Positions 48,066-61,656 are shown, counted from the stretch's first letter. The stretch: 64,000 bases of DNA from Palaemon carinicauda (GCF_036898095.1 NC_090725.1:319631654-319695653); one strand, 5' to 3'. The notes: generated by a model from the sequence alone, not told the origin. A program made the numbers and translations.

Positions 48066-48109
48066 CTCACTGACATATTATTATTATTATTATTATTATC
48101 AATTTTATT

Positions 48110-48394
48110 TTCCTTCTCTCTATCAGAGTCTTTTCAACTGGGTGGTATTTATAGTGCAGGGTTCCGGGTTGCATCCTACCTCTTTAGGAGTCCATCACTT
48201 TTCTTATTATGTACTCCGCTTCTAGGATCACTCTTCTGCATGCGTCCTGGAGCTACTTTATCCTCTAGTTTTTCTAGATTCCTTTTCAGGGATCTCGGGG
48301 CCGTGCCTAGTGCTCCTATGATTATGGGTACAATTTTCACTGGCATATCCCATATCCTTCTTATTTCTATTTTCAGGTATTGATACTTATGCAT
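48110..48394 (-). pseudogene. Non-LTR retrotransposon C-terminal tail, part 1
   Basis: The minus-strand frame of 72 residues begins KYQYLKIEIRRIWDMPVKIV and continues PIIIGALGTAPRSLKRNLEK, a pattern known from the C-terminal tails of some non-LTR retrotransposon polyproteins (family knowledge, not searched). It ends with SDPRSGVHNKKSDGLLKR. An ATT microsatellite (48,078-48,100) adjoins it. Confidence 0.55.
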
Positions 48395-48439
48395 TTTTTC
48401 CTCTTTTTCTCTTCATCTCTGGAGTCGGGTCTATTTGGG

Positions 48440-48530
48440 CGTGACGTTGATTGACAAAATCAAGAAGAAAGTGTCACTCATTGATGTCGCAGTACCATGG
48501 GACCCCAGAGTTGAAATGAAAGAGAGGTAA
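48440..48530 (+). pseudogene. Non-LTR retrotransposon C-terminal tail, part 2 (opposite strand)
   Basis: The plus strand reads DKIKKKVSLIDVAVPWDPRV then a stop after EMKER. In the related retroelement tails the IDVAVP block lies just before the KYxxL...IGALG block on the same strand. Here the two parts face each other, which suggests an inversion between about 48,395 and 48,440. Confidence 0.45.
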
Positions 48531-48535
48531 AACAT

Positions 48536-48537
<2 letters not shown>

Positions 48538-48616
<79 letters not shown>

Positions 48617-48700
48617 GCTAAGCTATAAGGCCAAGGGCTTCAACAGGACTCTGTGTGAAAGTCAAGTGACTTCAAGTTATTTTCTTAGTAAGAGAGATTA
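48538..48700 (-). repeat. LINE 3' end with (ATT)n tail
   Basis: (ATT)26 or so at 48,538-48,616, followed by AGCTAAGCTATAAGGCCAAGGGCTTCAACA. The order and words match the LINE 3' ends at 59,452 and 59,948. The microsatellite is the element's 3' tail, read on the minus strand. Confidence 0.7.
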
Positions 48701-49160
48701 ATTTTTCAAGGATAAGATCATGATTTACTCAGGATTCTAAGCATTTTTTCTGTTTGTTTTCCAAAGTATTGAAATACCATGTTAAAAATACAAGTTGTCT
48801 TAACAGTTTCTATTTAAACTTTTCCTGCCTACCGCAAATATCTTCCCTCTTACTTATGTTGTATATTCTTATCGCACATATTTCAATTTTAAATCTATGT
48901 CTATATTTTACTTGCATGTGCCCTATATTTTAGATATGCTATACCTCTCTTTTCACCTTGGTAATCAATTCTTTATTATCTAATTCCGTGTCCACCTTTC
49001 CAAATCAATTCTATTTTTTACATCATTTCCTTCTTGTATCTCTTGACCTTATCTACGTTCCCATGAAGTTAGCCCGTTACCAATTCAAGTTCCCCTAATT
49101 ATGATTGGTTTACCTCTTGAACGTTTGAGGTCACCTGGCATCCCCGCTTTGTAACTACCC
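48701..49160. other. AT-rich non-coding DNA
   Basis: Nothing recognised. Confidence 0.5.
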
Positions 49161-49164
49161 CTGC

Positions 49165-49505
49165 AACGTTTATTGCCAAAAGTCTGGAACGTTTGTTGCC
49201 AAAAGTCTGCAACGTTGGTTGCCAAAGGTCTGCAACGTTTATTGCCAAAGGTCTGCAACGTTTGTTGCCAAAGGTCTGCAACGTTTGTTGCCAAAAGTCT
49301 GCAACGTTTATTGCCAAAGGTCTGCAACGTTTATTGCCAAAAGTCTGCAGCGTTTGTTGCCAAAGGTCTGCAACGTTTACTGCCAAAAGTCTGCAACGTT
49401 TGTTGCCAAAGGTCTGCAACGTTTATTGCCAAAGGTCTGCAACGTTTATTCCCAAATGTCTGCAACGTTTATTGCCAAAGGTCTTCAACGTTTATTGCCA
49501 AAGAA
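49165..49505. repeat. 23-bp minisatellite with inverted-repeat units
   Basis: About 15 copies of CTGCAACGTTTRTTGCCAAA plus GGT or AGT. Each unit contains GCAAC-GTTT-GTTGC, a 5-bp stem with a 4-base loop, or a one-mismatch variant (ATTGC). All frames are open because 23 is not a multiple of 3 and no unit has a stop; the frames on both strands are not genes. Confidence 0.95.
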
Positions 49506-49747
49506 CATCCTCGTTACAGTTGGAGGCGCTGATGTAATGTTCCCATCAGTCTTGCTATCAACACTGAAAGGGGTAAACAAGGCTCATTCATGATGACCGA
49601 TATAGGTCCATTCCTGAGTGAGTCTTTAGTTATTTCAACGTTTTTTTACTCATTATTAAGCAATCTCATGATTTACTGTAGTTTATATATTATAACTTTA
49701 CTAGTATGTAAAATGACAAATTTACTTAAATTTTACCTATAACTAGG

Positions 49748-49749
<2 letters not shown>

Positions 49750-49819
<70 letters not shown>

Positions 49820-49889
49820 ATATTATAACATATTATAACTTCACTAGTATGTAAAATGACACATTTACCTATTTCCTACTTATAACTAG

Positions 49890-49962
<73 letters not shown>

Positions 49963-50018
49963 TTATATCATAAATTCACTAGTATGTAAAATGACACATT
50001 TACCTATTTCCTACTTAT

Positions 50019-50100
<82 letters not shown>
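49750..50100. repeat. (GA)n blocks with repeated spacer
   Basis: Three GA arrays separated by a repeated spacer (TCACTAGTATGTAAAATGAC then ACATTTACCTATTTCCTAC). A pre-array copy of the spacer lies near 49,700. Confidence 0.92.
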
Positions 50101-51078
<978 letters not shown>

Positions 51079-51528
51079 CACAAAACAATGAGTTAAAATT
51101 TTCTTTAGTAATATTCCCACTAATTTTAGCTACTACATACCATGGTATAGAATAAGATATTTAATCAAAGATAAAAACGTTTAGCATGAACAGGGGTGTG
51201 TGGTGAAATGAAATCTCTTTGGTAACTCATATCATCCCAGTTAAAATATTTGTTTCGCTAAGAAATCAACAAGTGCAGGAATATTAGCGCTGGAATGAAA
51301 TTACAAGCTAAAAAATTAGTTTGTGCTCACTTTATATCTCACGCAAAGGCAAAAAATAGCCTAACGTCCTTATATAATTCCTTAAAACTCATTTGACCAA
51401 AGATTAACTTATGATATATGAGATACTTAGATAGTTTGATGACCTCATGGAGGCACAGAAAGGGATCACCTGATACGAGTATATAAGGAATTGGGAATGA
51501 TATTTCTCGCAATCATCGTTCACTAAAT

Positions 51529-51530
<2 letters not shown>
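51079..51530. other. AT-rich non-coding DNA
   Basis: Nothing recognised. Confidence 0.5.

Positions 51531-51575
<45 letters not shown>
51531..51575. repeat. (GT)n microsatellite
   Basis: About 21 GT dinucleotides ending in GCG. Confidence 0.97.
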
Positions 51576-51577
<2 letters not shown>

Positions 51578-51894
51578 TAATCACCATTTGAAAAGATAAC
51601 ACAAAACAGCATGCAAAAAAAAAAAAAAAAAAAAAAAATGCTGGAAATGTTAAAACATAGGAATCATATCAACATTTTGTTGAACCATAATTTTCATTCC
51701 TAAACCACTCACTACGATATGAATCGTTTTACATCAGGTGAATAAGAAATCATTGTAATTGTTGATTTATTTTTTCATGGTGTTTAAAAATCAACGACAA
51801 AGGTCACACATATCTAAAGCAAAATTTAATGCATTGGTAACCATTAATGTATTTATGACGAAACTTTCCTCTGATAAACTCTTTGGTAATGATA
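51576..51894. other. AT-rich non-coding DNA
   Basis: Contains a poly-A run (about 51,616-51,638). No gene. Confidence 0.5.
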
Positions 51895-52630
<736 letters not shown>

Positions 52631-52632
52631 CC

Positions 52633-52634
<2 letters not shown>

Positions 52635-52725
<91 letters not shown>
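52635..52725. repeat. (CT)n microsatellite
   Basis: About 45 CT dinucleotides after a short C run. This is the GA class on the opposite strand. Confidence 0.97.
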
Positions 52726-52726
<1 letters not shown>

Positions 52727-53105
52727 ATTGTTTTGAAGTTTGGATAAACAAAGTCTAAACTAAACTTGAACTCACTCATCCACACAGAGATTGCAGAAGA
52801 ATACTTATGGTAAAACTATATACGCTAACATGAATAATATTCATGCTAGTATACTTGAATGTATAGAAGTGTTATTGAAGGGGTTTTTCTTTCAGACAAG
52901 TGATAAGAAGCATGTGGGTAAAAAATTAAAAGCTACACTAATGGTGCGGGGGATTTGTTGAGAATTTGCTATTTATAAACCTACTTATCTTTCAAGAAGC
53001 GTAGAGTTTCTAAAAAAAAGTTCATATATTAAACGAATGAAAATATTAGAAATGTTCGTATATAGTTAGCTCAATGTCTAAATTATCATCATCACATTAA
53101 ACTAG
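52726..53105. other. AT-rich non-coding DNA
   Basis: Nothing recognised. Confidence 0.5.
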
Positions 53106-53109
53106 AAAG

Positions 53110-53505
53110 GGCACTGGGTAGAGCGCATACCTTCACCACAGCCAAGTCGGATTGCAATGGCCGCGTAATGACAAAACTCGTATTTTCTGCAAGTTCATTA
53201 ACCCCATTGAACTTTGACCCCCATCTGCTAACAAGGGTAATGACATCACTATATCATGCTGCATAACACAAGGTAGGCAATTAAATTATGCACATTCTAA
53301 CACCAGTTTTATGCAAATCAGATAAGATTTGGCCACGATATTGCAAAAAGATGTTTTTGACCTTTTTCATTACCTTTCGACCCAATCATTTACAAAATCT
53401 AATTAAGATGTTCTTGGATCATGGCTAATCATCCCACCAAATGGCATGAGATTTGGTTAAGCATTTTTCGAGTTATTCGAATATAAAACAAATAAACAAA
53501 CATAC
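53110..53505 (+). repeat. Dispersed repeat, SINE or RTE 3' end-like
   Basis: Starts near GGGTAGAGCGCATACCTTCA, with GCAATGGCCGCGTAATGACA and TGACCCCCATCTGCTAACAA. It ends with CATGAGATTTGGTTAAGC, CGAGTTATTCGA and an AAACAAATAAACAAAC tail. Ends of this form are common in arthropod RTE-type LINEs and their SINEs (memory-based). No reading frame. Confidence 0.5.
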
Positions 53506-53841
53506 AAAAATATGAAAATGAATACACCTCTATCAAAACATAAAGTTGCCGCATATAATCTGCAAATCTTGAATGAAAAGTTTTTATTCCCATTTTTTGT
53601 TCTACCATTGCCGCTCAATGAAAGAATTCTTTGATGAAGTTGCACATCTTCAGCGTGGATTAATTTGTTCCATGCTTTCTGACGAACAAGAAGGTTCTCG
53701 ATCTGGGGTCAATTATTCTTATATACCAGTTTAACTCAAAATGTCTCTTTATACTCTTTTTGCTACCCCATTTTATTCATGCCTCCACTTTATTTCATCA
53801 TTTTACTTTTCTTTTATTACAGTCCAATGTCTATGACTCTT

Positions 53842-54320
53842 TTAAGTAATATCTGCATTCTTTGGATGTAGAGAGCTTGAATATTTTAAATTTCGTCTAA
53901 AGTCACATGCATTCGCTGCAAGTTTTACACTCAGAAGTTCTACTAACTCAACTGCTTGATAGGGAAGATCATTCCAAAATCTGGTCACAGTTGGAATACA
54001 ACTGCTAGAACACTCAGTATTGTCGAGCCTTAGGATGGAGAAGATGAGACTGTTAGAATTAACTGAATACCTAGAACTAAATACAGGATTGCCATGTCTT
54101 GGAAGATCTGAATTCCAAGGATGGTTCAAATGATGAAGTATCTTATGGAGCACGTAAAAAAGACTAGCTGAGCAACGGGGGCCACAGATTTATATCCAAA
54201 TCAGGAATAAGAAATTTAGTAGACCGTAAGTTTTTGTCCAACAAATTATGATTCAGAAGCTGAAGACCAGACAGGAAAGCAATACTAAAAAGGGTAGAAT
54301 GAAAGAAATCTAAGAAGAAA
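53842..54320 (-). pseudogene. LINE RT C-terminal tail, 5'-truncated copy
   Basis: The minus-strand frame includes CIPTVTRFWNDLPYQAVELV, matching the 'xFIPxxxxxWNxLP' signature found near the C-terminus of many LINE polyproteins. Words such as GCAAGTTTTACACTCAGAAG, GTTCTACT, AGGAAGATCA and AGCTGGAATA or their variants recur in the copy at 60,215-60,300. This links the family to the (ATT)n-tailed 3' ends. Confidence 0.75.
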
Positions 54321-54459
54321 AAAGGGTCTTATGCATCAAATCGGAAATCTGCTAAAGAATTTTTACCTTAATGGTCCGATAAACAAAATTATTATTTTTC
54401 TTCTTTTTTCTTTATCTAAATATTTCTCTTATAGAAATGAAACTATAAGAGAGACTACT

Positions 54460-54745
54460 CGAGTGTCATATATGGATGAGATCATGGAGAGGGGTAGATG
54501 GAGATGGTTTGGGTATGCTTTTTGCACATCCCAAGAGAGATTACTTCACCAAACGTTTAACGGAGCTTCACAAGACACTAGAAGAGTTGGAAAGCCCACG
54601 CCTACATGGCAGAGGATTATGAAGTGTGAAGTAGGAGATGATGAATTTAGAAGTATTGAATTAACAGATCAAGATAGAGATAACTGGTGAAATCTAATCG
54701 AGGCCCTTTGCGCCAATAGGAGTAGGAGGCGATGACGATAATGAA
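54460..54745 (+). pseudogene. RTE-like LINE 3' end
   Basis: The frame MDEIMERGRWRWFGYAFCTS continues with LLHQTFNG, RRVGKPTPTW and the end LTDQDRDNW. This is the typical C-terminal pattern of non-LTR polyproteins (RWxWxGH...GRPxxTW...DRxxW). It is followed by a 3' tail rich in GATGA. A shorter copy lies at 44,226-44,355. Confidence 0.75.
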
Positions 54746-54759
54746 ATATTTCCTAGTCT

Positions 54760-55020
54760 GTAATGTGGTAGTGCCGTCAGTGTGTCCTGTGCGATGTACT
54801 CTATATAAAACTTGAGGATCATTACAGGACCCTTCAGCCCCTAGTTCCACTCATTTTTTTGCCTTTTACTTCACTTCCGTTACCGCTATCTTTCTTCCTT
54901 CTTCTTCTCCAGCCACTGTTAACTTTTACTTCATATTGCATTCATGAGGTCTCCCCTTCGTTGCACCTGACTACTAAATGGCAACCAGACCCCAGGACTT
55001 GGATATATGACTAGAATTTA
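54760..55020 (-). repeat. Dispersed repeat, reverse copy
   Basis: Read on the minus strand it ends with CACACTGACGGCACTAC and contains AGGGGCTGAAGGGTCCTG. This resembles the family split by the minisatellite at 2,930-4,975. It is highly diverged. Confidence 0.45.
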
Positions 55021-55234
55021 TAAGTTCAATCCAATCTGAATCTCTCTCAATCCATTGTTTGGAGGAAGATATCAAACGAAACTAACCAGAACAGTTTCTG
55101 TCTATTTGTCGATGATGAATGTTTCAAAAGAAGGGTTATTGTCTATTAACTGCGTTACTCTGTTCCCTATATGTTCCTAAGGAATGTATAGACCTAGACT
55201 CTACCCTACCACAACCAACTCACCCTCGATACAT

Positions 55235-56990
55235 TAGCTTAAAATAAAGGTTGAAGGAGTCCCTTGTGATACATAAGCAAAATTGGAGAACGTGGAAAAA
55301 TACAAAAATGATAGAAAAAAAAATATAATACAGGTTGAAGGAGTCCTCTGTACTACTCAAGCAAAAAAAAAAAAAATAATGTAGAAAAAATATCTTAAAA
55401 TACAGGCTGAAGAAGTCATCTTTGGTACACAAGCAAAACTGGAGGACGTGGAAACATACAAAAATGGTAGGAAAAAAATATTATACAAGTTGAAGGAGTC
55501 CTCTGTACTACTCAAGCAAAAAAAAAAAAGTAGGAAAAAATATATTAAAATACAGGCTGAAGGAGTCCTCTTTGGTACACAAGCAAAACTGGAGGACGTG
55601 GAAAAATACAAAAATGGTAGGAAAAAAATATAATACAAGTTGAAGGAGTCCTCTGTACTACTCAAGCAAAAAAAAAAAAAAAGTAGGAAAAATATATTAA
55701 AATACAGGCTGAAGGAGTCCTCTTTGGTACACAAGCAAAACTGGAGGACGTGGATACATACAAAAATGGTAAGAAAAAAATATAATACAAGTTGAAGGAG
55801 TCCTCTGTACTACTCAAGCAAAAAAAAAAAAAAATGTAGGAAAAAATATATTAAAATACAGGCTGAAGGAATCATCTTTGGTACACAAGCAAAACTGGAG
55901 GACGTGGAAAAATACAAAAATGGTAGGAAAAAAATATAATACAAGTTGAAGGAGTCCTCTGTACTACTCAAGCAAAAAAAAAAAAAAAATGTAGGAAAAA
56001 ATATATTAAAATACAGGCTGAAGGAATCATCTTTGGTACACAAGCAAAACTGGAGGACGTGGAAAAATACAAAAATGGTAGGAAAAAAAATATAATACAA
56101 GTTGAAGGAGTCCTCTGTACTACTCAAGCAAAAAAAAAAAAAAAATGTAGGAAAAAATATATTAAAATACAGGCTGAAGGAATCATCTTTGGTACACAAG
56201 CAAAACTGGAGGACGTGGAAAAATACAAAAATGGTAGGAAAAAAAATATAATACAAGTTGAAGGAGTCCTCTGTACTACTCAAGCAAAAAAAAAAAAAAA
56301 TGTAGGAAAAAATATATTAAAATACAGGCTGAAGGAATCATCTTTGGTACACAAGCAAAACTGGAGGACGTGGAAAAATACAAAAATGGTAGGAAAAAAA
56401 ATATAATACAAGTTGAAGGAGTCCTCTGTACTACTCAAGCAAAAAAAAAAAAATATAGGAAAAAATATATTAAAATACAGGCAGAAGGAATCATCTTTGG
56501 TACACAAGCAAAACTGGAGGACGTGGAAAAATACAAATACAGGCTGAAGGAGTCATCTTTGGTACTCAAGCAAAACTGGAGGACGTGGAAACATAGAAAT
56601 AATGGAAAAATAATGATTTTATAATACAGGTTGAAGGAGTCCTCTGTATTACTCAAGCCAAATGGGAAAACTTGGGAAAATAAAAAAAAAATGTAAAAAA
56701 TAATATCTTAAATTACAGGTTGAAAGAGTCCCCTTTGGTACACAAACAGAATTGGAGGACATGGAAACATACAAAAAGGGTAAGAAAAAAAAAAACAATA
56801 TTTTATTAATACAGGTTGAATGAATCCCCTGTGGTACAAAAGCAAAATTGGAGGACTTGGAAAAGAAATGTAGGAAAAAAATATCTAAAAAGACAGATTG
56901 AAGGAGTCCATTTTGGTGCACAAACAAAATTAGAGGACGTGGAAAAATACAAAAATGGTAGAAAAAAAAGGCAACAAAACTTTCGCAAAT
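55235..56990. repeat. 155-bp dimeric satellite, about 11 copies
   Basis: The unit of about 155 bases consists of two related halves. Half 1 has GGCTGAAGGAATCATC, TTTGGTACACAAGC and AACTGGAGGACGTGG. Half 2 has GTTGAAGGAGTCCTC, TGTACTACTCAAGC and a long A run. GGCTGAAGGA starts at 55,861, 56,017 and 56,172. Middle copies are nearly identical; edge copies (before 55,380, after 56,520) are diverged or missing a half. Lys/Asn-rich and Phe-rich frames are artefacts. Confidence 0.95.
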
Positions 56991-58275
56991 TATCTGTTGA
57001 CAGAAGGTGATATTAGCGACGGTAGGAGAGAGAGTTGCAAAAGAGTGAGCGTTATCTCTATTGTAATATATATTGCCTATTGTTTGATGCATATATTTCC
57101 CATGTCAACAGATAATGAGACATCGGAACATGTGTTTTTTTCACTTTATTATAAAAAGATTCGGAAATAAACTTTACTCAGCCCAATACTCTTCAGAGGA
57201 GTACCTACTTCTTCTTATGATCGCTCGAGTACTACTGCTTAGCCCTCGAGCAAGTAAATGCAATGTTGCTCTGTAAATATGCTGAATTGTTAGATTTTGT
57301 GGGATTATACTCTCACCAATTGGCATACAATACGTTACCTATGAGACTTAACTCGAGTCACCTACAACAGAGGTCAGTAATCATGCAAAACAATTTATGA
57401 CAGTCATAGTACTCTGGAAAAGGTCATTACTCTCACTGTATAAAACACATATTCTACATATTTTTCCTACAAGGATTAGGATATATATACAATTCAAATT
57501 GTGGTTATCATTTCCTCGAAAAGAGCAGGTCTAACTTAAAAGTGCTTTACGTTAATCCATCTACAGTTTTGCAAACTAAAGGCCCTTCCACTAAAATCCA
57601 CATAAATATGAAACAAGCTTTGAAGCTATACATTTTCTATAGGCACCTTTGATTCTAAAGTCGAAGCAAGAGGTATTGGTGTTTAAATAACAACAAGTAA
57701 GCCATAGTTTCTAAACTTTAAATGCCAAACTTGAAAGGGCATCTGCCAGTTGCTTGAAAGGTGTGAAATTGAAAATCCAAAAATGTCAGCGTTTTCTTAC
57801 CACTTTCTCAGATCTCTTCAACAGTACTAGGAACCAATTTCCTTCTATAAATATAAAGGCTATGATTAGTTACGATTAAGTCCTTCATTCTCAGCCATTG
57901 ATTGGGGCAGATTGTGGTGGCTACAGACTAAGTATGAAAATGATGGTCTCTAAATTACTATAGATTGCACTATAAGAACACCTAAATAATCAAAGTCAAT
58001 ATACAATTGATATAAGGTGTGTTATCACTAATGAAATGCTTATTCAATACTTGATCAACAGGAATGTAAAGGGGAAATACTAAGGGAAGCCATAATATAA
58101 AAAAAAATGTAACTGTAACCATCAAAAGTGGAATTAAACTGAATTTAAATTTTAGATAATACTTGAAATCAATCATTGAACGTAGGAAAATCAGCCAAAA
58201 ACGCCATCAAAAGAAATAAAATAGGTTGAAGATAAGAAGATATTACAAGAACTGGAAAAATTCCCAAGGTAACTA
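56991..58275. other. AT-rich non-coding DNA
   Basis: Nothing recognised. A T run follows at 58,285-58,313. Confidence 0.5.
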
Positions 58276-58414
58276 CACCATATTATTTTTTTTTTATTTT
58301 TTTTTTTTTTTTTGAAAAATAATTTGCTGCAATTTTGTTTCTGCTTAAATTTGATGTAAATTCCTCTTAATTCAGTTCAGCTAAACGAGACTCTAGTGGA
58401 TCAGGATTGTTCTT

Positions 58415-58417
<3 letters not shown>

Positions 58418-58480
<63 letters not shown>
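58418..58480. repeat. (GA)n microsatellite
   Basis: About 31 GA dinucleotides. Confidence 0.97.
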
Positions 58481-58482
<2 letters not shown>

Positions 58483-58615
58483 ACACCTTCTTTTTAGCCT
58501 TTTCAGCCCCCCGCAGCGAACATCATTAACATGGTTTTCAAAAAGGTTTTATTCTTGACAAGCGAAAACACATTATCTCATCTTTCTAAAGAACATATAA
58601 GGACATTTGAGTCGT

Positions 58616-59415
58616 TCCATTAATATTCTCTTATCTGGCAAGTTGAAGACTGGTGATGAGTTCTTCCAAAGCACAGCTCCATTAGACCACAGGAATATTG
58701 AATGGAAATATTTTCCATTGCCAGATATCGATTCTTAAAGCAAAATTAGTATCATCTACTTTCCAAAATATGAACATTCTCTTATTTGGCTAGTTAAAGA
58801 CTATGGCGATGACTTCTTCCAAAACACATCTCCATTAGACCATAGAAATATTCAATGAATTTTTTTTTTTTTTTTTTGAGAGAGAGAGAGAGAGAGAGAT
58901 ATCTATTTTCAATGCAAAGATATGATTATCTACCCTCCAAAATATGATCATTCTCTTATCTGTCTAGTTAAAGACTATGATAATGACTTGTTCAAACAAC
59001 ATATCTCCATTAAACCATAAAAATATTTAATTGAAATATTTGTTTTATGAGATATATTGATTTTTAATGCAAAATTATGGTTATATATTTTTCAAAATAT
59101 GAACATTCTCTTATCTGGCTAGTTGAAGACTATAATGATGACTTGCTCAAATAAGAAATTTTCACTAGACCATAGAAACAAAATTTAAATATTGGTTTTG
59201 GACAGATATAAATTTTTAATGCAAAATTATGATAAGCTACCTTTCAAAATATGAACATTCTTTTACCTGGCTAAGTAAAGACCAAGACGATGACTTGCTC
59301 AAATAAGAAATTTTCGCTGAACCACAGAAATATAAAATGGAAATATTGGCTTGCGAGAGATATAAACTTTTAATGCAAAGTTATGATAAGCTACCTTCCA
59401 AAATTTCCATATTCC
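58616..59415. repeat. 152-bp degenerate satellite, five copies
   Basis: ATTCTCTTATCTGGC or a variant starts at 58,625, 58,776, 58,950, 59,105 and 59,257. It is followed each time by AAGACTA...GATGACTT, CCATTAGACCATAGAAAT and TTTTAATGCAAAATTATGAT words. The second unit is longer because it holds a T run plus (GA)n at 58,860-58,899. Confidence 0.9.
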
Positions 59416-59451
59416 ACGGCAGAAAATATCCTTAGTAATATATTTTTAGTT

Positions 59452-59770
59452 TATTATTATTATTATTATTATCATTATTATTATTATTATTAGCTAAGCT
59501 ACAACCCTAGTTGGAAAAGCAGGACGGTATAAGCCTAGGGGCCACAACAGGGAAAGCAGCCCATTGAGGAAAGGAAACGAGGAAAAATAAAATATTTTAA
59601 GAACGGGAACAACATTAAAATAAATATATCCTATGTAAACTATAAAAATCCTAACAAAACAAGAGGAAGAGAAATTAGATAGAAAAGTGTGCCCGAGTGT
59701 ACCCTCAAGCAAGAGAACTCTAACCTAAAACAGTGGAAGACCATGGTACAGAGGCTATGGCACTATGTTA
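59452..59770 (-). repeat. LINE 3' end with (ATT)n tail
   Basis: (ATT)n, then AGCTACAACCCTAGTTGG, then AGCCCATTGAGGAAAGGAAA, AATATTTTAAGAACGGGAAC and GTGTACCCTCAAGCAAGAGA. The last part overlaps the fragment at 8,085. Confidence 0.8.
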
Positions 59771-59945
59771 TTTTTATGTTAGGGCGCCAACATTGGTGTA
59801 ATTTAAAGCATATTTGCAATAATTTATTGAAATATTTCAAAATCAAAGAATTACGTAAATAGAATTTTAAAATGATTAGTTAAATATAGTATGAATTAAA
59901 TATTTTCTTACTTTGCAATGAAAATATTTGCCATTAAAGTAAGAG

Positions 59946-59947
<2 letters not shown>

Positions 59948-60013
<66 letters not shown>

Positions 60014-60335
60014 GCCAAGCTACAACCCTAGTTGGAAAAGGAAAATGCTATAGGCCCAAGGGCTCCAACAAGAAAATATAGCCTAGTGAGGAAAGGAAAT
60101 AATGAAATAAAAAAATAACAATAAAATATTTTGAAAACAGCAACGACATCAAAACAGATATGCCATATATAAATTATAAAAAGATTTATGATAGCCTGTT
60201 CAACATATAAACATTTGCTGCAAGTGTGAACTTTTGAAGTTCTACTGGCATAGCTACCCGATTAGGAAGATCACAGCTGGAATAAAACTTCTAGAATACT
60301 GTGTAGTATTTATTCTAAGAAAGGGTTTTAGTAAT
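59948..60335 (-). repeat. LINE 3' end with (ATT)n tail and ORF end
   Basis: (ATT)22 or so at 59,948-60,013, then AGCTACAACCCTAGTTGG. Further in, the minus strand encodes DLPNRVAMPVELQKFTLAAN ending MLNRLS-stop near 60,190. This shows the relation to the RT tail at 53,842 and places the microsatellite about 180 bases after the stop, at the element's 3' end. Confidence 0.8.
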
Positions 60336-60419
60336 TGCCTTTCAGTGATACATAGATTATTCCTTTTTAAACTTGCAAAAGGTCAAGATAGATAATATTT
60401 AAAATTGATCTCCGTTCAT

Positions 60420-60547
60420 ATATAATGGGTGTAACTCCAAAAATCCTTTAGATTACTGTTAATATTTTAATTTGGGCTATTTTTCTTTGTAGGAGCCTTT
60501 GGGAGTATAGCATCTTCCTTTGCCAACTAGGGTTATAAATTAGCTTT

Positions 60548-60632
<85 letters not shown>
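60420..60632 (+). repeat. LINE 3' end, opposite orientation, (TAG)n(TAA)n tail
   Basis: GGGCTATTTTTCTTTGTAGG, GCATCTTCCTTTGCCAACTA and GGGTTATAAATTAGCTTT are the complement of the family above. The tail is (TAG)n followed by (TAA)n at 60,548-60,632. Confidence 0.8.
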
Positions 60633-60869
60633 GTAAATGACTGCCTAAGGGAAGCGTAACAGGCCCAATCGTACTTTGTATCTATGCAATTGCACTATCA
60701 AACGTATCACAGAGACATGGAGTGAAAATTAAGCTCTTTGAGGATAATACACAATTTTACTCCTCCATAACTGACATCGAGGATAAAACTGAGAATATGA
60801 ATAACGTTCTTAGTAGTTATAGGGAATGGATGAAAAATATGACGGTGGGAAAAAACAATTTCAGAAACT

Positions 60870-61196
60870 TTGATTTTAAATGTTTTAAAGGCTGCTCATG
60901 AATGGCAGAGGCAAGGACAATGACATTGCCCTGGTCAGCAGGATAATGCCTTAGAGACTGATCATATTTATATATTATCAGTAACAAAGCTTCCACTCCA
61001 TCCAAACTAGGACCAGTGAGGGCCAGGAAATGGCTGCTGATGAATAAGCAAATAGACCTATAGACTCCCCCAATCCCCCTAATCCTAGCTCACAAGGATG
61101 GCAAGGTTGCAAACATTAAATGAACCAACGAGTTTGAGCAGGACTCGAACCCCAGTCTGGTGATCACCTGCCAGGGACGTTTCCAATAGGCCACCG
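60870..61196 (-). repeat. tRNA-derived SINE, copy 2
   Basis: On the minus strand: box A TGGCCTATTGGA (61,182-61,193) and a perfect box B GGTTCGAGTCC (61,141-61,151). The body continues GCAACCTTGCCATCCTTGTG, GTCTCTAAGGCATTATCCTG and CTCTGCCATTCATGAGCAGC. The A-to-B spacing and CACCAGACTGGGGTTCGAGT fit a tRNA-like head; it is not a functional tRNA. Confidence 0.9.
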
Positions 61197-61656
61197 CAAA
61201 CTAAAATAAATATTAATGAAAAATTACCCTTGTTATCTTGTAGATCATGACCTAGGGGTAACACTGAACTGTAATTTGTCATTCACTGCTCAATTGAATA
61301 ATGTCGCAAGAGTAATTCGATATCACCTTAGAAGCATTGTGCTTGTAATGAAATATCCGAAGGAATTCTCTATTAGGATACTTGTGATTAAATGTGTTAT
61401 TAAAATGATTGACTACTATAACTATCTATTACGACCTAGCCAAATTGCTACTTAATAAGTTACATCACGTAAATGAGGAGCAATGTTGATAAAAGGTGTT
61501 CCACCCCTAGACAGAATAATTCTTGGATTCATTTAGCTACACCGACTTTCTTTTTAAAGGTAGAATATATTTAGAGATATGTGCAATGACTCATCATGTT
61601 ACCAGAACCGAACATCAAATATATTTATCATGAGAATTGCTACTGTACTAACCGTG
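61197..61656. other. AT-rich non-coding DNA
   Basis: Nothing recognised. Confidence 0.5.

Noticed and set aside
49085..49593. Repeat-protein frames on both strands, and a CRISPR-like look
   Set aside because: Tandem 23-bp repeats without spacers in a eukaryotic genome; not CRISPR, and all frames are open by chance.
55220..56656. Phe/Ser/Cys-rich and Lys/Asn-rich frames
   Set aside because: Products of the 155-bp satellite; no membrane protein is implied.
60870..61196. A functional tRNA gene at the box A/B pair
   Set aside because: No complete cloverleaf; the body matches a second dispersed copy, so it is a SINE.
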